Below the pieces are notes generated by a model that saw only the letters and a list, made by a program, of their open reading frames with translations, was not told the origin of the DNA and did no database searches. A stretch of 64,000 nt of DNA from Cellulomonas sp. SG140 (GTDB lineage Bacteria > Actinomycetota > Actinomycetes > Actinomycetales > Cellulomonadaceae): assembly GCF_025770785.1 (NCBI RefSeq), contig NZ_JANZLA010000003.1, positions 62,001 to 126,000 on the forward strand, written 5' to 3'. A program made the translations under genes and the position numbers. Positions 52,110 to 60,586 of this stretch are shown in pieces (positions within the stretch are counted from its first letter, which is position 1; each line of letters starts with the position of its first letter).

Positions 52110-52691
52110 TCAACGAACAGCGTATTCGGCGATGAGGACGCCGGTCGTGGTGGGGATCGTGCGCCCCAGGGTCAGGTCGGCGCGCTCCCCGTCCCCGAAC
52201 AGCCGGGTGCCGGCGCCGAGCACGATCGGGTGCACCTGCAGCGTGAACCGGTCCACCAGGCGAGCGGCGTGCAGGGCGCGGACCAGCTCGCCGCTGCCCA
52301 TCACCATCAGGTCGGGTCCGCCGGCGGCCTTCAGCTCGCGCACCAGCTCGACGCCGTCTCCCGCGAGCAGGGTGGAGGCCGGGTAGCGGAGCACCGTGGC
52401 TGGGTCACGTGAGACGACGTACTTGGGCGTGGTGAGAAGCACCCGGGCGAAGGGGTTGGGCTCCGGCCTGCTGGTCCAGTGGTCCAGCACGTCGCGGTAC
52501 GTGCGGTGGCCGAACAGCAGCGCACCGGGCGTCCGCATGCCCTCGGCGGCGTACGCCATCGACACCTCGTCCTGGTACCCGAGGGCCCAGCCGCCGTCGT
52601 GGAACTCCCCGCGGACGTCCTCGTCGGGGCGTCCGGGTGCCTGCATCACCCCGTCGAGGGTGATGTTCTCGAAGGCGGTGATCGTCGTCAT
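52110..52691 (-). CDS. Dihydrofolate reductase-family (RibD C-terminal-like) protein
   Basis: A 193-aa protein with the DHFR-like Rossmann-type fold: TTITAFENITLDGVMQAPG, LLFGHRTYRDV, DLMVMGSGELVRAL and GTRLFGDG. Such RibD_C proteins are usually NADPH reductases of unknown substrate and frequently sit with ECF42/DGPF genes. ATG 52689-52691 follows AGAGGA; upstream frame is rejected. First gene of the three-gene minus operon. Confidence 0.82.
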   Translation of the reverse strand: MTTITAFENITLDGVMQAPGRPDEDVRGEFHDGGWALGYQDEVSMAYAAEGMRTPGALLFGHRTYRDVLDHWTSRPEPNPFARVLLTTPKYVVSRDPATVLRYPASTLLAGDGVELVRELKAAGGPDLMVMGSGELVRALHAARLVDRFTLQVHPIVLGAGTRLFGDGERADLTLGRTIPTTTGVLIAEYAVR

Positions 52692-52988
52692 GCTCGTTCC
52701 TCTCGCTGATGCCGCGTCCTGGCTGTCAGCGTCATGACGAACGACGAGCCCTGGGATCGACAGCGGAGGGCCGCGCGCGCGACGGGCGCGCCACGATGTC
52801 GACACGCCCAAATGCGGGCGCTCCGGGCACCCGATACGAAAGGATCGCTCACGGCTGCGCCCTGCCAGCCGATAAGACGACGGACGACGCGCGTACCCAC
52901 GGCCGGCACCTTGCACGTCACGCCGCCCGTGGGCACGGCAGGGGGGCTGCGGCCGCAGGCGTCGTCCCCAGCCGAAAGGGACCCACAC
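52692..52988 (+). promoter_or_regulatory. 297-nt divergent leader with FliA/WhiG-like promoter
   Basis: The gap between the reductase and the small membrane peptide contains GCCGATAA at 52868-52875, identical to the FliA/WhiG/SigD -10 consensus, with CTCA (52848-52851) 16 nt upstream as a partial TAAA-type -35. A second CCGATA occurs at 52831-52836. Transcription would start near 52882, leaving a leader of about 107 nt. AAAGGGA precedes the peptide ATG. No other gene is seen in the gap. Confidence 0.5.
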
Positions 52989-53096
52989 ATGGGCAAGTGG
53001 AAGACCACCCAGAACAGCACTGTCGTCCGCATCGCGGCGAGCGCCGGCACGCTCGTGGCCGTGGCAGTGCTGGTCGGCGCTGGGTACAAGTGGTAA
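52989..53096 (+). CDS. Small membrane peptide, 35 aa, unknown
   Basis: A 35-residue peptide: basic polar N-terminus (MGKWKTTQNSTVVR), one transmembrane segment (about 15-32) and the short tail GAGYKW. AAAGGGA lies 7-8 nt before the ATG. Its last codons contain the GTG start of the downstream GGDEF-EAL gene (7-nt overlap), so they are coupled. The coding signal is the good ribosome site, hydrophobic pattern and tight linkage. It could be a regulator of the neighbouring membrane protein or a secreted/processed signal. No family is recognised. Confidence 0.6.
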   Translation: MGKWKTTQNSTVVRIAASAGTLVAVAVLVGAGYKW

Positions 53097-55105
53097 CAGC
53101 TCCTGTCGGCGTCTACGTCACGGCGGTGACCAGCCTCGGCCTGGTCGGGCTGGTGGTCACCGTGGTGGCGAGCTCCTGGCCGGACACCGTCTCGCGGATC
53201 CTCGTCTGGCCCAGCGTCGTGCTGGCCGTGGCCGCGCTGGCCGGCGAGGTGCGGCCGATCCGGCTCTCGGGGGAGGACGACGCCGGAACCCTGTCGACGT
53301 CGGCGCCGTTCATCCTGGCCCTGACCGCGATCGGCGGCGTCGCCGTCGCGGTCATCGTGCAGGCGGTGGCCAGCCTGGTCGACGACCTGCTGCATCGTCG
53401 CGAGGCGCGCAAGTCCCTGTTCAACACGGCCCAGTACGCGCTGAGCGTCCTGACCGCCCGCGCGGTCTTCTGCTGGCTGACGCACGTTCCGTTCCTCGGC
53501 GGACCGAAGCTCGTCGAGGTGCGGGACGTGGTGCCGCTGCTCGTCGCGGGTCTGGTGATGATCACCGTCAACCGGGTCCTGGTCGCGGGCGTCGTGTCCC
53601 TGGCCACGCTCCAGCCGTTCATGGCGGTGGTGACCGAGGACGGTGTCGCCCACGCCGTGACCAACCTGGTGCTTATCTCCGTCGGCTGCCTGGCCGGCGT
53701 GCTCGCGGCGGACGGAGTGGGCGTCCTGGTGCTCCTCGTGCCGTTCGTCGTCTCGGCACACCTGCTCGCCGGGGCCGCCGCTCGGCACGCGCACCTGGCG
53801 TCGCACGACTCGCTGACCGGTCTGGCCAACCGCGACCAGCTGCGGCGGTCGCTGGACGACGGTTTCACGGCCGCAGCGCGGACGGACGGCAACGGGCCCG
53901 GTCTGGTGCTCGTCGACCTGGACCACTTCAAGGACATCAACGACACGCTGGGACACCCGGTGGGCGACCAGCTGCTGCGGCAGGTGGCGCGGCGGCTGGT
54001 GTCCGACCTGCCGGAGGACGTCGCGGTGCACCGGCTCGGTGGCGACGAGTTCGCCGTGGTGGTCGCGGGCAACCTCGCCGATGCGCAGCACGTCGCCCGG
54101 GTGCTGCTGCGGTCGCTCGACGACCCGATCCGGGTGGAGGGCCTCGACCTGCTGATCCGCGCGAGCGCGGGCGTCGCCGTCGCCCCGGAGCACGGCACCG
54201 ATCCGCAGGAGCTGATGAAGCGGGCGGACATCGCGCTGTACTACGCCAAGCTCGAGCGCGACCGCATCAGCACCTACGCGCCCGAGTTCGACATCAACAC
54301 CCTCGAACGGCTCCACCTGCTCGCCGACCTGCGCGCCGCGCTCGAGTCGGGCGACCTCTTCGTCGACTACCAGCCGCAGGTGGACCTGGCCGACTCCCGG
54401 ATCGTGGGCGTCGAGGCGCTGGTCCGCTGGGAGCACCCGGTCCGCGGTCTGGTCGCCCCGGACGACTTCGTCCCTCTGGCGGAGAGCTCGGGCCTCATCA
54501 CGGCGCTGACGGAGTTCGTGCTGGAGACCGCGCTGGCGGACCTGGCGCGGTGGCGCGCCGCGGGTCACGACGTCCGCGTCGCGGTCAACCTCTCGGCCCG
54601 GCACCTGTCCGACCTCTCGCTGCCGCCCCGGATCGCGGCGACGCTCGCGAGGCACCAGATGCCGGCGACGGCCCTCGTGCTCGAGGTGACGGAGACGGGC
54701 ATCCTCTCCGACCCCGCGCGCGCCGACCTGGTCATCAGCGCCCTGCGCGCGCTCGGCGTCGGCATCGCGGTGGACGATTACGGCACCGGGAACGCCTCGC
54801 TCAGCTACCTCAAGCGGTTGGAGGTGGACGAGCTCAAGGTGGACCGGTCGTTCGTCAGCGACATCGCGACCGACACCCAGGACCTGATCATCGTGCGGTC
54901 CACCATCGCCCTGGCCCTGGCGCTCGGGCTGCGCGTGGTCGCGGAAGGCGTGGAGGATGAGCCGACCGCCGCAGCGCTGAGAGAGATCGGTGAGGTCATC
55001 GGGCAGGGCTTCCACCTCGGTCGTCCCACCACGCCGCGACTGCTGGCCGAGCAGCTGGAGCGGCAGGGCGGCCACTCCGCCACCGTCGGTGCCCGAGGGC
55101 TCTGA
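53090..55105 (+). CDS. Membrane-bound GGDEF-EAL cyclic di-GMP enzyme
   Basis: A 671-aa protein. About 230 N-terminal residues form six or so membrane helices (a MASE-like sensory domain). The diguanylate cyclase domain has VLVDLDHFKDINDTLGHPVG and an intact GGDEF at 317-321. The EAL phosphodiesterase domain has EALVRWEHP (Glu442), LEVTETG, DDYGTGNASLSYLKRL and AEGVED, so both active sites look complete. It could make or degrade c-di-GMP depending on the membrane signal. GTG 53090 overlaps the peptide gene; no separate ribosome site is seen. DUF5317 follows 3 nt after the stop. Confidence 0.9.
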   Translation: MVTAPVGVYVTAVTSLGLVGLVVTVVASSWPDTVSRILVWPSVVLAVAALAGEVRPIRLSGEDDAGTLSTSAPFILALTAIGGVAVAVIVQAVASLVDDLLHRREARKSLFNTAQYALSVLTARAVFCWLTHVPFLGGPKLVEVRDVVPLLVAGLVMITVNRVLVAGVVSLATLQPFMAVVTEDGVAHAVTNLVLISVGCLAGVLAADGVGVLVLLVPFVVSAHLLAGAAARHAHLASHDSLTGLANRDQLRRSLDDGFTAAARTDGNGPGLVLVDLDHFKDINDTLGHPVGDQLLRQVARRLVSDLPEDVAVHRLGGDEFAVVVAGNLADAQHVARVLLRSLDDPIRVEGLDLLIRASAGVAVAPEHGTDPQELMKRADIALYYAKLERDRISTYAPEFDINTLERLHLLADLRAALESGDLFVDYQPQVDLADSRIVGVEALVRWEHPVRGLVAPDDFVPLAESSGLITALTEFVLETALADLARWRAAGHDVRVAVNLSARHLSDLSLPPRIAATLARHQMPATALVLEVTETGILSDPARADLVISALRALGVGIAVDDYGTGNASLSYLKRLEVDELKVDRSFVSDIATDTQDLIIVRSTIALALALGLRVVAEGVEDEPTAAALREIGEVIGQGFHLGRPTTPRLLAEQLERQGGHSATVGARGL

Positions 55106-55108
55106 GCG

Positions 55109-55633
55109 ATGCTCGTGCTCGCCGCGTGCCTCCTCGCGCTCGCGACACCTCTCGTCGTCGGCCGTTGGCCCGCCGGTCTCCTGCTGCACCGGTGGCACGC
55201 CCCGCTGCTGATCTGGGCGACCCTCGCGGTACAGGTCGTCGTCGTCGAGGTTCGGCTGCCGCACGGGCTCGCCCCCGTCGCGCACGTGCTGACGTACGTG
55301 CTCGCGCTCGGCTTCCTGTGGCTGAACCGACGGCTGCCGGGGGCCGTGCTGGTCGGCCTGGGCGCGGTGTCGAACGGTCTGACGATCGCCCTCAACGGCG
55401 GCGTCCTGCCGGCGTCACGCTGGGCGACGACCGCAGCCGGCATCGACCCGCACCTCGCCTTCGCCAACAGCGCGGTCGTCGACCACCCGGTGCTGCCGTG
55501 GCTCGGCGACGTCTTCGCGTGGCCGGTGCCGCTGCCGCTGGCCAACACGTTCAGCGTCGGCGACGCTCTGGTCGTGGCCGGTGTCGCGGTGGCGGCGTGG
55601 ACCGGTGCCCGCCCCGTGCGCCGCACGGCCTGA
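55109..55633 (+). CDS. DUF5317 membrane protein
   Basis: A 174-aa protein with about five membrane helices. The segment GLTIALNGGVLPASRWA matches the NGG-x-(M/L)P motif of the DUF5317 family, which has no assigned function. It is the third gene of the cassette with the peptide and GGDEF-EAL gene, starting 3 nt after the latter. A role in sensing or exporting a signal for the c-di-GMP enzyme is possible but is inference. It is convergent with the FAD dehydrogenase. Confidence 0.75.
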   Translation: MLVLAACLLALATPLVVGRWPAGLLLHRWHAPLLIWATLAVQVVVVEVRLPHGLAPVAHVLTYVLALGFLWLNRRLPGAVLVGLGAVSNGLTIALNGGVLPASRWATTAAGIDPHLAFANSAVVDHPVLPWLGDVFAWPVPLPLANTFSVGDALVVAGVAVAAWTGARPVRRTA

Positions 55634-55694
55634 CGGTCCCGCCTGCGGTTCACGGGTCGCGCTCCCGCAGCCCGGCCGTGCCGCCCGGGTGCAC

Positions 55695-57344
55695 CTAGGC
55701 GATCTCCGCCGCCGCCGCCCGCCCCGCCGTCCGGCCCGAGAACAGGCAGCCGCCGAGGAAGGTGCCCTCGAGCGCGTTGTAGCCGTGCATCCCGCCACCG
55801 CCGAACCCGCTGACCTCACCGGCGGCGTAGAGACCCGGGATCGGGACACCGCCGCCGTCGAGCACCCGGCCGCTCAGGTCCGTGTGTAGGCCCCCGAGCG
55901 TCTTGCGCGTGAGGATGCTCAGCCGGACCGCGATCAGGGGACCGGCGGCGGGGTCGAGCAGGCGGTGCGGGGCCGCCACGCGGATCAGCCGGTCGCCGCG
56001 GTAGCGCCGCGCGGCCCGGATCGCCGTGACCTGCGCGTCCTTCGAGAACGGGTTGTCGAGCTCGCGGTCGCGTGCCTCGACCAGGGCCTGCAGGCGGTCG
56101 ACGTCGAGGAGCGGGGCACCGACGAGGTGGTTCATCCCCGCCACGAGCCGCGGCAGCGTGTCGGCCACGACGAAGTCCTCGCCGTGCCGCAGGAACGCCT
56201 CGACCGGACCGGGGGTACCGCGCCGGACGCGGGACAGGAGGAGGGGCAGGTCCTTGCCGGTCAGGTCCGGGTTCTGCTCCGAACCGGAGAGGGCGAGCTC
56301 CTTCTCGATGATCTTCCGGGTGAGGACGAACCAGGAGTGGTCGTGGCCGGTGCTCCGCAGGTGCCGGAGCGTGGCCAGGGTGTCGAAGCCGGGGAAGCAC
56401 GGCGCCGGCAGGCGGTTCCCCTCCGCGTCGAGCCAGAGCGACGACGGCCCGGGCAGGATGCGGATGCCGTGGTCGGCCCAGACCGGGTCCCAGTTGTGCA
56501 GCCCCTCGGTGTAGTGCCACATCCGGTCCGCGTTGATCACGGCGGCCCCGGCGGCCGCAGCGATCTGCAGCATCCGCCCGTCGACGTGCGCCGGCACGCC
56601 GGCGACCAGCTCCCGCGGCGGTGCGCCGAGGCGCTCAGGCCACATCCGGCGCACCAGGTCGAGGTTGCCGCCGATGCCGCCGGAGGCGACCACCACCACC
56701 TGCGCGCGGCAGGAGAAGCCACCTACCTCGACACGGGAGGAGGGCCTGCCGCGGCCGACGGACGAGGCCTCCAGGACAGCGCCGCTGACCCCGGTCACCG
56801 CGCCGTCGTGCGTGGTCAGGGTGTCGACCCGGTGCCGGAAGCGCAGCTCCACCCGCCCGGCCGCGACGTGCTCACGGACCCGCCTCTCGAAGGGGGCCAG
56901 CACACCCGGACCTGTGCCCCAGGTGATGTGGAACCGAGGGACGGAGTTGCCGTGGCCCTCGGCCCGGCCGTCGCCTCGCTCCGCCCAGCCCACCACCGGG
57001 AAGAACCGCACCCCCATCGCCCGCAGCCAGGCCCGCTGCTCACCGGCGGCGAACTGCAGGTAGGCCTCCGCCCACCGGCGGGGCCAGTGGTCCTCCGGGC
57101 GGTCGAAGCCGGCGGAGCCGAACCAGTCCTGCCGGGCCAGCTCCAGCCCGTCCCGCACGCCCATCCGACGCTGCTCCGGGGTGCCCACCAGGAACAGCCC
57201 GCCGAGGGACCAGAACGCCTGACCGCCCAGCGACTGCTCCGGCTCCTGGTCCAGCACCAGCACGCGCCTGCCGGCATCGGCCAGCTCGGCGGCGGCCACG
57301 AGCCCGGCGAGGCCCGCCCCCACGACGACGGCGTCGGCGTCCAC
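55695..57344 (-). CDS. FAD-binding dehydrogenase (fumarate reductase/KstD-like flavoprotein)
   Basis: A 549-aa flavoprotein: dinucleotide motif AVVVGAGLAGLVAAAELADAG at the N-terminus (in pieces), LGGQAFWSLGGLFLVG, VVVASGGIGGNLDLVRR, and the C-terminal FAD loop GLYAAGEVSGFGGGGMHGYN, which ends GTFLGGCLFSGRTAG. This is the 'FAD-binding dehydrogenase' branch related to fumarate reductase A and 3-ketosteroid delta1-dehydrogenase. Substrate unknown. GTG 57342-57344 with GGGAG upstream is taken; the frame open to 57824 is not supported. It is divergent from the MFS gene. Confidence 0.85.
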   Translation of the reverse strand: MDADAVVVGAGLAGLVAAAELADAGRRVLVLDQEPEQSLGGQAFWSLGGLFLVGTPEQRRMGVRDGLELARQDWFGSAGFDRPEDHWPRRWAEAYLQFAAGEQRAWLRAMGVRFFPVVGWAERGDGRAEGHGNSVPRFHITWGTGPGVLAPFERRVREHVAAGRVELRFRHRVDTLTTHDGAVTGVSGAVLEASSVGRGRPSSRVEVGGFSCRAQVVVVASGGIGGNLDLVRRMWPERLGAPPRELVAGVPAHVDGRMLQIAAAAGAAVINADRMWHYTEGLHNWDPVWADHGIRILPGPSSLWLDAEGNRLPAPCFPGFDTLATLRHLRSTGHDHSWFVLTRKIIEKELALSGSEQNPDLTGKDLPLLLSRVRRGTPGPVEAFLRHGEDFVVADTLPRLVAGMNHLVGAPLLDVDRLQALVEARDRELDNPFSKDAQVTAIRAARRYRGDRLIRVAAPHRLLDPAAGPLIAVRLSILTRKTLGGLHTDLSGRVLDGGGVPIPGLYAAGEVSGFGGGGMHGYNALEGTFLGGCLFSGRTAGRAAAAEIA

Positions 57345-57510
57345 ATCGCTCCCGGGTGATCGACCGGTGTCCCGCCGCAAGGGTCGCCCGTGGCGGCGCA
57401 GCCGGCAACCGTCGGACGTCCGCGTCCGTCGGCGGCTGGCGGCATGATGGGCGCCGCACTCGCGCGCGAGCCGTTCCACGGCCGCCGTTCCGTCAGCAGG
57501 GGAGCCGACC

Positions 57511-58782
57511 ATCACCGACAGCCAGCCGCGCACGCCGCGGCCTGCCGCCGTCCCGTTGGTCGCCCGGCGCAGCATCCCGCACCCGTTCCGCGCCCTCCCG
57601 GCGGAGGTCGCCGTGCTGACGGCGGTGGCCTTCTCGGTCGCCCTGGGCTTCGGGATCGTCGCCCCCGCCATCCCGCTGTTCGCCAAGGGGTTCGGGGTCA
57701 GCAACGCCGCCGCCGGTGCCGTGGTCTCCGTGTTCGCCCTGGTGCGGTTCGTGTCCGCCCCTGCCGCCGGCAGGCTGGTGGACCGCCTCGGGGAGAGGTG
57801 GGTGCTGGCGGCCGGCATCGGCATCGTCGGCGTCTCGAGCCTGCTGGCAGGGCTCTCGGGCAGCTACCCGCAGCTGCTGGTGCTGCGCGGGGTGGGCGGT
57901 CTCGGCTCCGCCATGTTCACCGTCTCGTCGTTCGCGCTGCTGCTGCGGGTGGTCGCCCCGGACCAGCGGGGCCGCGCCACCGGCGTCTACCAGACGGGAT
58001 TCCTGCTCGGCGGCATCGCCGGTCCCGCCTTCGGCGGCCCGCTGACCGCCTGGTCGCTGCGTGCGCCCTTCTTCGTCTACGCCGGCACCCTCCTGATCGC
58101 CGGGGGAGTGGCCACCGTGTTCCTGGCGCGTACACCCTTGCGCGCGCACGAGGCGGCCGCGGGAACGGCGGAGCACGTGCCCACCGGCCTGGGGACCGCG
58201 CTGCGCAGCTCGGCGTACCGGGCCGCGGTCGTGAACAACTTCGCCGTCGGCTGGGCCGTGTTCGGTGTGCGGGCGTCCCTGGTGCCGGTGTTCGTCGTCG
58301 AGGGACTGCGGCTCGGCGCCTCCTGGACCGGCGCCGGTCTGGTGGTGTCGGCGGTGGTGCAGGCGATCGTCCTGGTGCCGGCCGGTCGCCTGGTCGACAG
58401 CGGAGGGCGACGACCCTTCCTCCGGGCGGGTGCCGCGCTCGCCCTGGCTGCCGGGGTGGCGATGGCGTTCGCCGGCGGCGCTCCGCTGTTCCTGGCCGGG
58501 ATGGCCCTGTACGGCGCGGGGTCGGCGATGCTGGGCGTGTCCACCGCCGCCGTGGTGGGCGACGTGATCGGCCGTCGGGGCGGCACGCCGGTCGCCGCGT
58601 TCCAGATGGCCTCGGACGCCGGCGCGTTCGTCGGGCCTCTCGCGGCGGGAGCGTTGGCGGATGCCGCCTCCTTCCGGGTCGCGTTCCTCGCCACGGCGGG
58701 CGTCTCGGCCCTTGCGCTCGTGGCGGGCCTCGTCATGCCGGAGACGCGCCGCGCCCGGCCGCCGACGGATGCGCCTGCCTGA
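57511..58782 (+). CDS. MFS transporter, probable AUC start
   Basis: A major facilitator superfamily exporter with 12 membrane helices. Motif A appears as GRLVDRLGERWVLAAG between helices 2 and 3 and again as GRLVDSGGRRPFLRAG in the second half. The sugar/drug substrate is unknown. The frame has no ATG, GTG or TTG until TTG 57556, which lacks a ribosome site. AGGGGAG (57498-57504) lies 6 nt before ATC 57511 (ATC ACC GAC AGC), so translation probably starts there (423 aa); the TTG gives 408 aa. It is divergent from the flavoprotein gene. Confidence 0.82.
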   Translation: MTDSQPRTPRPAAVPLVARRSIPHPFRALPAEVAVLTAVAFSVALGFGIVAPAIPLFAKGFGVSNAAAGAVVSVFALVRFVSAPAAGRLVDRLGERWVLAAGIGIVGVSSLLAGLSGSYPQLLVLRGVGGLGSAMFTVSSFALLLRVVAPDQRGRATGVYQTGFLLGGIAGPAFGGPLTAWSLRAPFFVYAGTLLIAGGVATVFLARTPLRAHEAAAGTAEHVPTGLGTALRSSAYRAAVVNNFAVGWAVFGVRASLVPVFVVEGLRLGASWTGAGLVVSAVVQAIVLVPAGRLVDSGGRRPFLRAGAALALAAGVAMAFAGGAPLFLAGMALYGAGSAMLGVSTAAVVGDVIGRRGGTPVAAFQMASDAGAFVGPLAAGALADAASFRVAFLATAGVSALALVAGLVMPETRRARPPTDAPA

Positions 58783-58809
58783 CCGGCACAGGTGCCTCGT
58801 CGGCGCCGG

Positions 58810-59562
58810 TCACCGGCCGGTTGCGACCCGGCTCGCGGCAGCGTCCGTCGCGGGGTCCCGCAGGTAGCGCAGCAGCAGCATGTCGTCGGCCTGCAGCACA
58901 CTCGCCAGGTGCATGCGCCGCGGTGTCTCCTCGGGGCCCACCGCGATGCGGCCGGCGTGGCCGCCCTCCAGGACGGGGCTGAGGGTGAGGCACAGCTCGT
59001 CGACGGCGTCCGCCGCCAGGAAGGTGCCGAACAGGTGCGGGCCGCCCTCGCAGAGCACCTGCAGCAGCCCGCGCTGCTCCAGCGCGCCGCGCAGCAGCCA
59101 GGGGTCGACGGCACCGGAGCCGACCAGCACCACGTCGGCGACCGACGCCAGCTCGTCGCGAGCGTCCGGCGGCGCGGCGTCGTGCGTCAGCACCAGCGGG
59201 CGCACCGGCGCGTCGGCGAACACCGGGTGGGTGGGGGGCAGGCCCAGGCGCGAGCTGACCAGGGCGAACGTCGGCTGGGGCGCCAGCCCGTGCTGCACCC
59301 GCCAGCGGACGGACTCGTCGTCGAGGCGCATCGCGCCGTAGCCCTCGTCGCGCAGCGTGCCGGCGCCCAGCAGGATCACGTCGGACAGCATCCGCAGCGT
59401 GTCGAACACGAGCTTGTCGTCGGCGTTGTTCAGCCCGCCGGACAGACCGCCCTGGGTCGCCGACCCGTCGAGGCTCGAGATGAAGTTCATCCGCAGGTGC
59501 GGCCGGGTGCGGTCCGCGACGGCGTAGCGGGCCAGGACGTCGTCACGGTGCAGCACGCGCAC
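58810..59562 (-). CDS. RibD C-terminal-like pyrimidine reductase family protein
   Basis: A 250-aa protein with the RibD reductase fold: RMNFISSLDGSATQGGLSG (substrate/NADPH loop), DVILLGAGTLRDEGYG, and LCEGGPHLFGTFLAADAVDEL. It resembles 5-amino-6-(5-phosphoribosylamino)uracil reductase but the gene is not in a riboflavin operon. It starts (GTG 59560-59562) 3 nt after the FolP-like gene, so it is in one transcript with it. A pterin or pyrimidine substrate is plausible. Confidence 0.8.
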   Translation of the reverse strand: MRVLHRDDVLARYAVADRTRPHLRMNFISSLDGSATQGGLSGGLNNADDKLVFDTLRMLSDVILLGAGTLRDEGYGAMRLDDESVRWRVQHGLAPQPTFALVSSRLGLPPTHPVFADAPVRPLVLTHDAAPPDARDELASVADVVLVGSGAVDPWLLRGALEQRGLLQVLCEGGPHLFGTFLAADAVDELCLTLSPVLEGGHAGRIAVGPEETPRRMHLASVLQADDMLLLRYLRDPATDAAASRVATGR

Positions 59563-59565
59563 GCC

Positions 59566-60471
59566 TCAGCGGTTGTGCCGGTGCTCCACCGGCTCGCGTC
59601 GCCCGAGCACCGCCTCGATCATGCGCACCGCGTCGACGGTGGCACGCACGTCGTGCGCACGCACCACCCGTGCGCCGTGCTCGACGCACCAGGCCGCGAC
59701 GGCGAGCGATCCCGCCAGACGCTCGTCCGCCGGGCGACCGAGCGTCTCGCCGACGAAGTCCTTGCGGGACAGGGCGACGAGCGTCGGGCCGATCGCCGTG
59801 ATCTCGTCCAGCCGCCGGGTCAGCTCCAGCGAGTGGCTCGTGTTCTTGTTCAGGTCGTGGCCCGGGTCCACCACGATCCGCTCGCGTGCCACGCCGTGCG
59901 CCACGGCGTGCGCGACGCGCTCCCGCAGGAAGGCGGCCACCTCGGCCACCACGTCCCCGTACTGCGGGCGCGGCAGGTGCACGTGCGGGGCGGCCAGCGA
60001 GTGCGCGACGACGACCGTGGCACCCGTGCGGGCAACGACGTCGAGCATCGCGTCGTCACGCAGGCCGTTGGTGTCGTTGACCACGTCGGCACCGGCCTCG
60101 ATCGAGGCTGCGGCGACCTGCGCCTGCGTGGTGTCCACGGAGATCACCACGTCGGACACCGCACGGATCGCGGCGACGACGGGCACGACGCGGTCGAGCT
60201 CCTCCGCGATCCCCACCGCAGGGGTGTCCGGCGAGAACGGGACACCGCCGACGTCGACCCAGTCCGCGCCCTCGGCCACCGCCCGCAGCGCCGCCTCCAC
60301 GGCGGCCTCCAGGGCGAACGTCCGGCCGCGGTCGTAGAAGGAGTCCGGCGTGCGGTTGACGATGCCCATCACCGCGACGCGCGAGAGGTCAGGTGCGCGA
60401 GGAGCCTGCCGCCCGGGTGCGGGGGAGGCCGTCGGCTCGTCGGGGCTGTGGGTGGCCGTCGTCGTGGTCAT
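59566..60471 (-). CDS. folP2: Dihydropteroate synthase homologue, FolP2 type
   Basis: A 301-aa TIM-barrel protein. VMGIVNRTPDSFYDRGRTF, WVDVGGVPFSPDTPAV, VDPGHDLNKNTSHSLELTRR and LSRKDFVGETLG match mycobacterial FolP2, not FolP1: the canonical DIGGESTRPG loop is replaced. Mycobacterial FolP2 shows no dihydropteroate synthase activity, so folate synthesis is doubtful here. It is followed by a RibD-like reductase. A 30-residue Thr/Pro-rich N-terminal extension is present. Confidence 0.82.
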   Translation of the reverse strand: MTTTTATHSPDEPTASPAPGRQAPRAPDLSRVAVMGIVNRTPDSFYDRGRTFALEAAVEAALRAVAEGADWVDVGGVPFSPDTPAVGIAEELDRVVPVVAAIRAVSDVVISVDTTQAQVAAASIEAGADVVNDTNGLRDDAMLDVVARTGATVVVAHSLAAPHVHLPRPQYGDVVAEVAAFLRERVAHAVAHGVARERIVVDPGHDLNKNTSHSLELTRRLDEITAIGPTLVALSRKDFVGETLGRPADERLAGSLAVAAWCVEHGARVVRAHDVRATVDAVRMIEAVLGRREPVEHRHNR

Positions 60472-60557
60472 CTCACCTGCACCTTAAGCCGCCGCTGGAG
60501 GGGAGCCCCGGAGCGCGAGGTGACGTCCCGAGGCATGGACGCCGCGCGAGACGTCGT

Positions 60558-60573
60558 TCGAACACCTGTTCGG
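60558..60573. promoter_or_regulatory. LexA (SOS) box upstream of an unknown small gene
   Basis: TCGAACACCTGTTCGG matches the SOS consensus TCGAAC-N4-GTTCGA at 11 of 12 fixed bases. It lies immediately before the -10 TAGGCT (60575-60580), so LexA would block RNA polymerase. Confidence 0.85.
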
Positions 60574-60574
60574 G

Positions 60575-60580
60575 TAGGCT
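60575..60580 (+). promoter_or_regulatory. -10 element of the SOS-controlled small gene
   Basis: TAGGCT, 6 nt before ATG 60587, no ribosome site: a leaderless transcript. Confidence 0.6.
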
Positions 60581-60586
60581 GACCGC

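Noticed and set aside
52688..55285. An 865-aa minus-strand open frame opposite the GGDEF-EAL gene
   Set aside because: Antisense of a motif-bearing gene; no recognisable domain and no ribosome site.
57360..57500. ATG at 57444 or 57447 as the MFS start
   Set aside because: They are in another frame; the MFS frame has a stop at 57445-57447.
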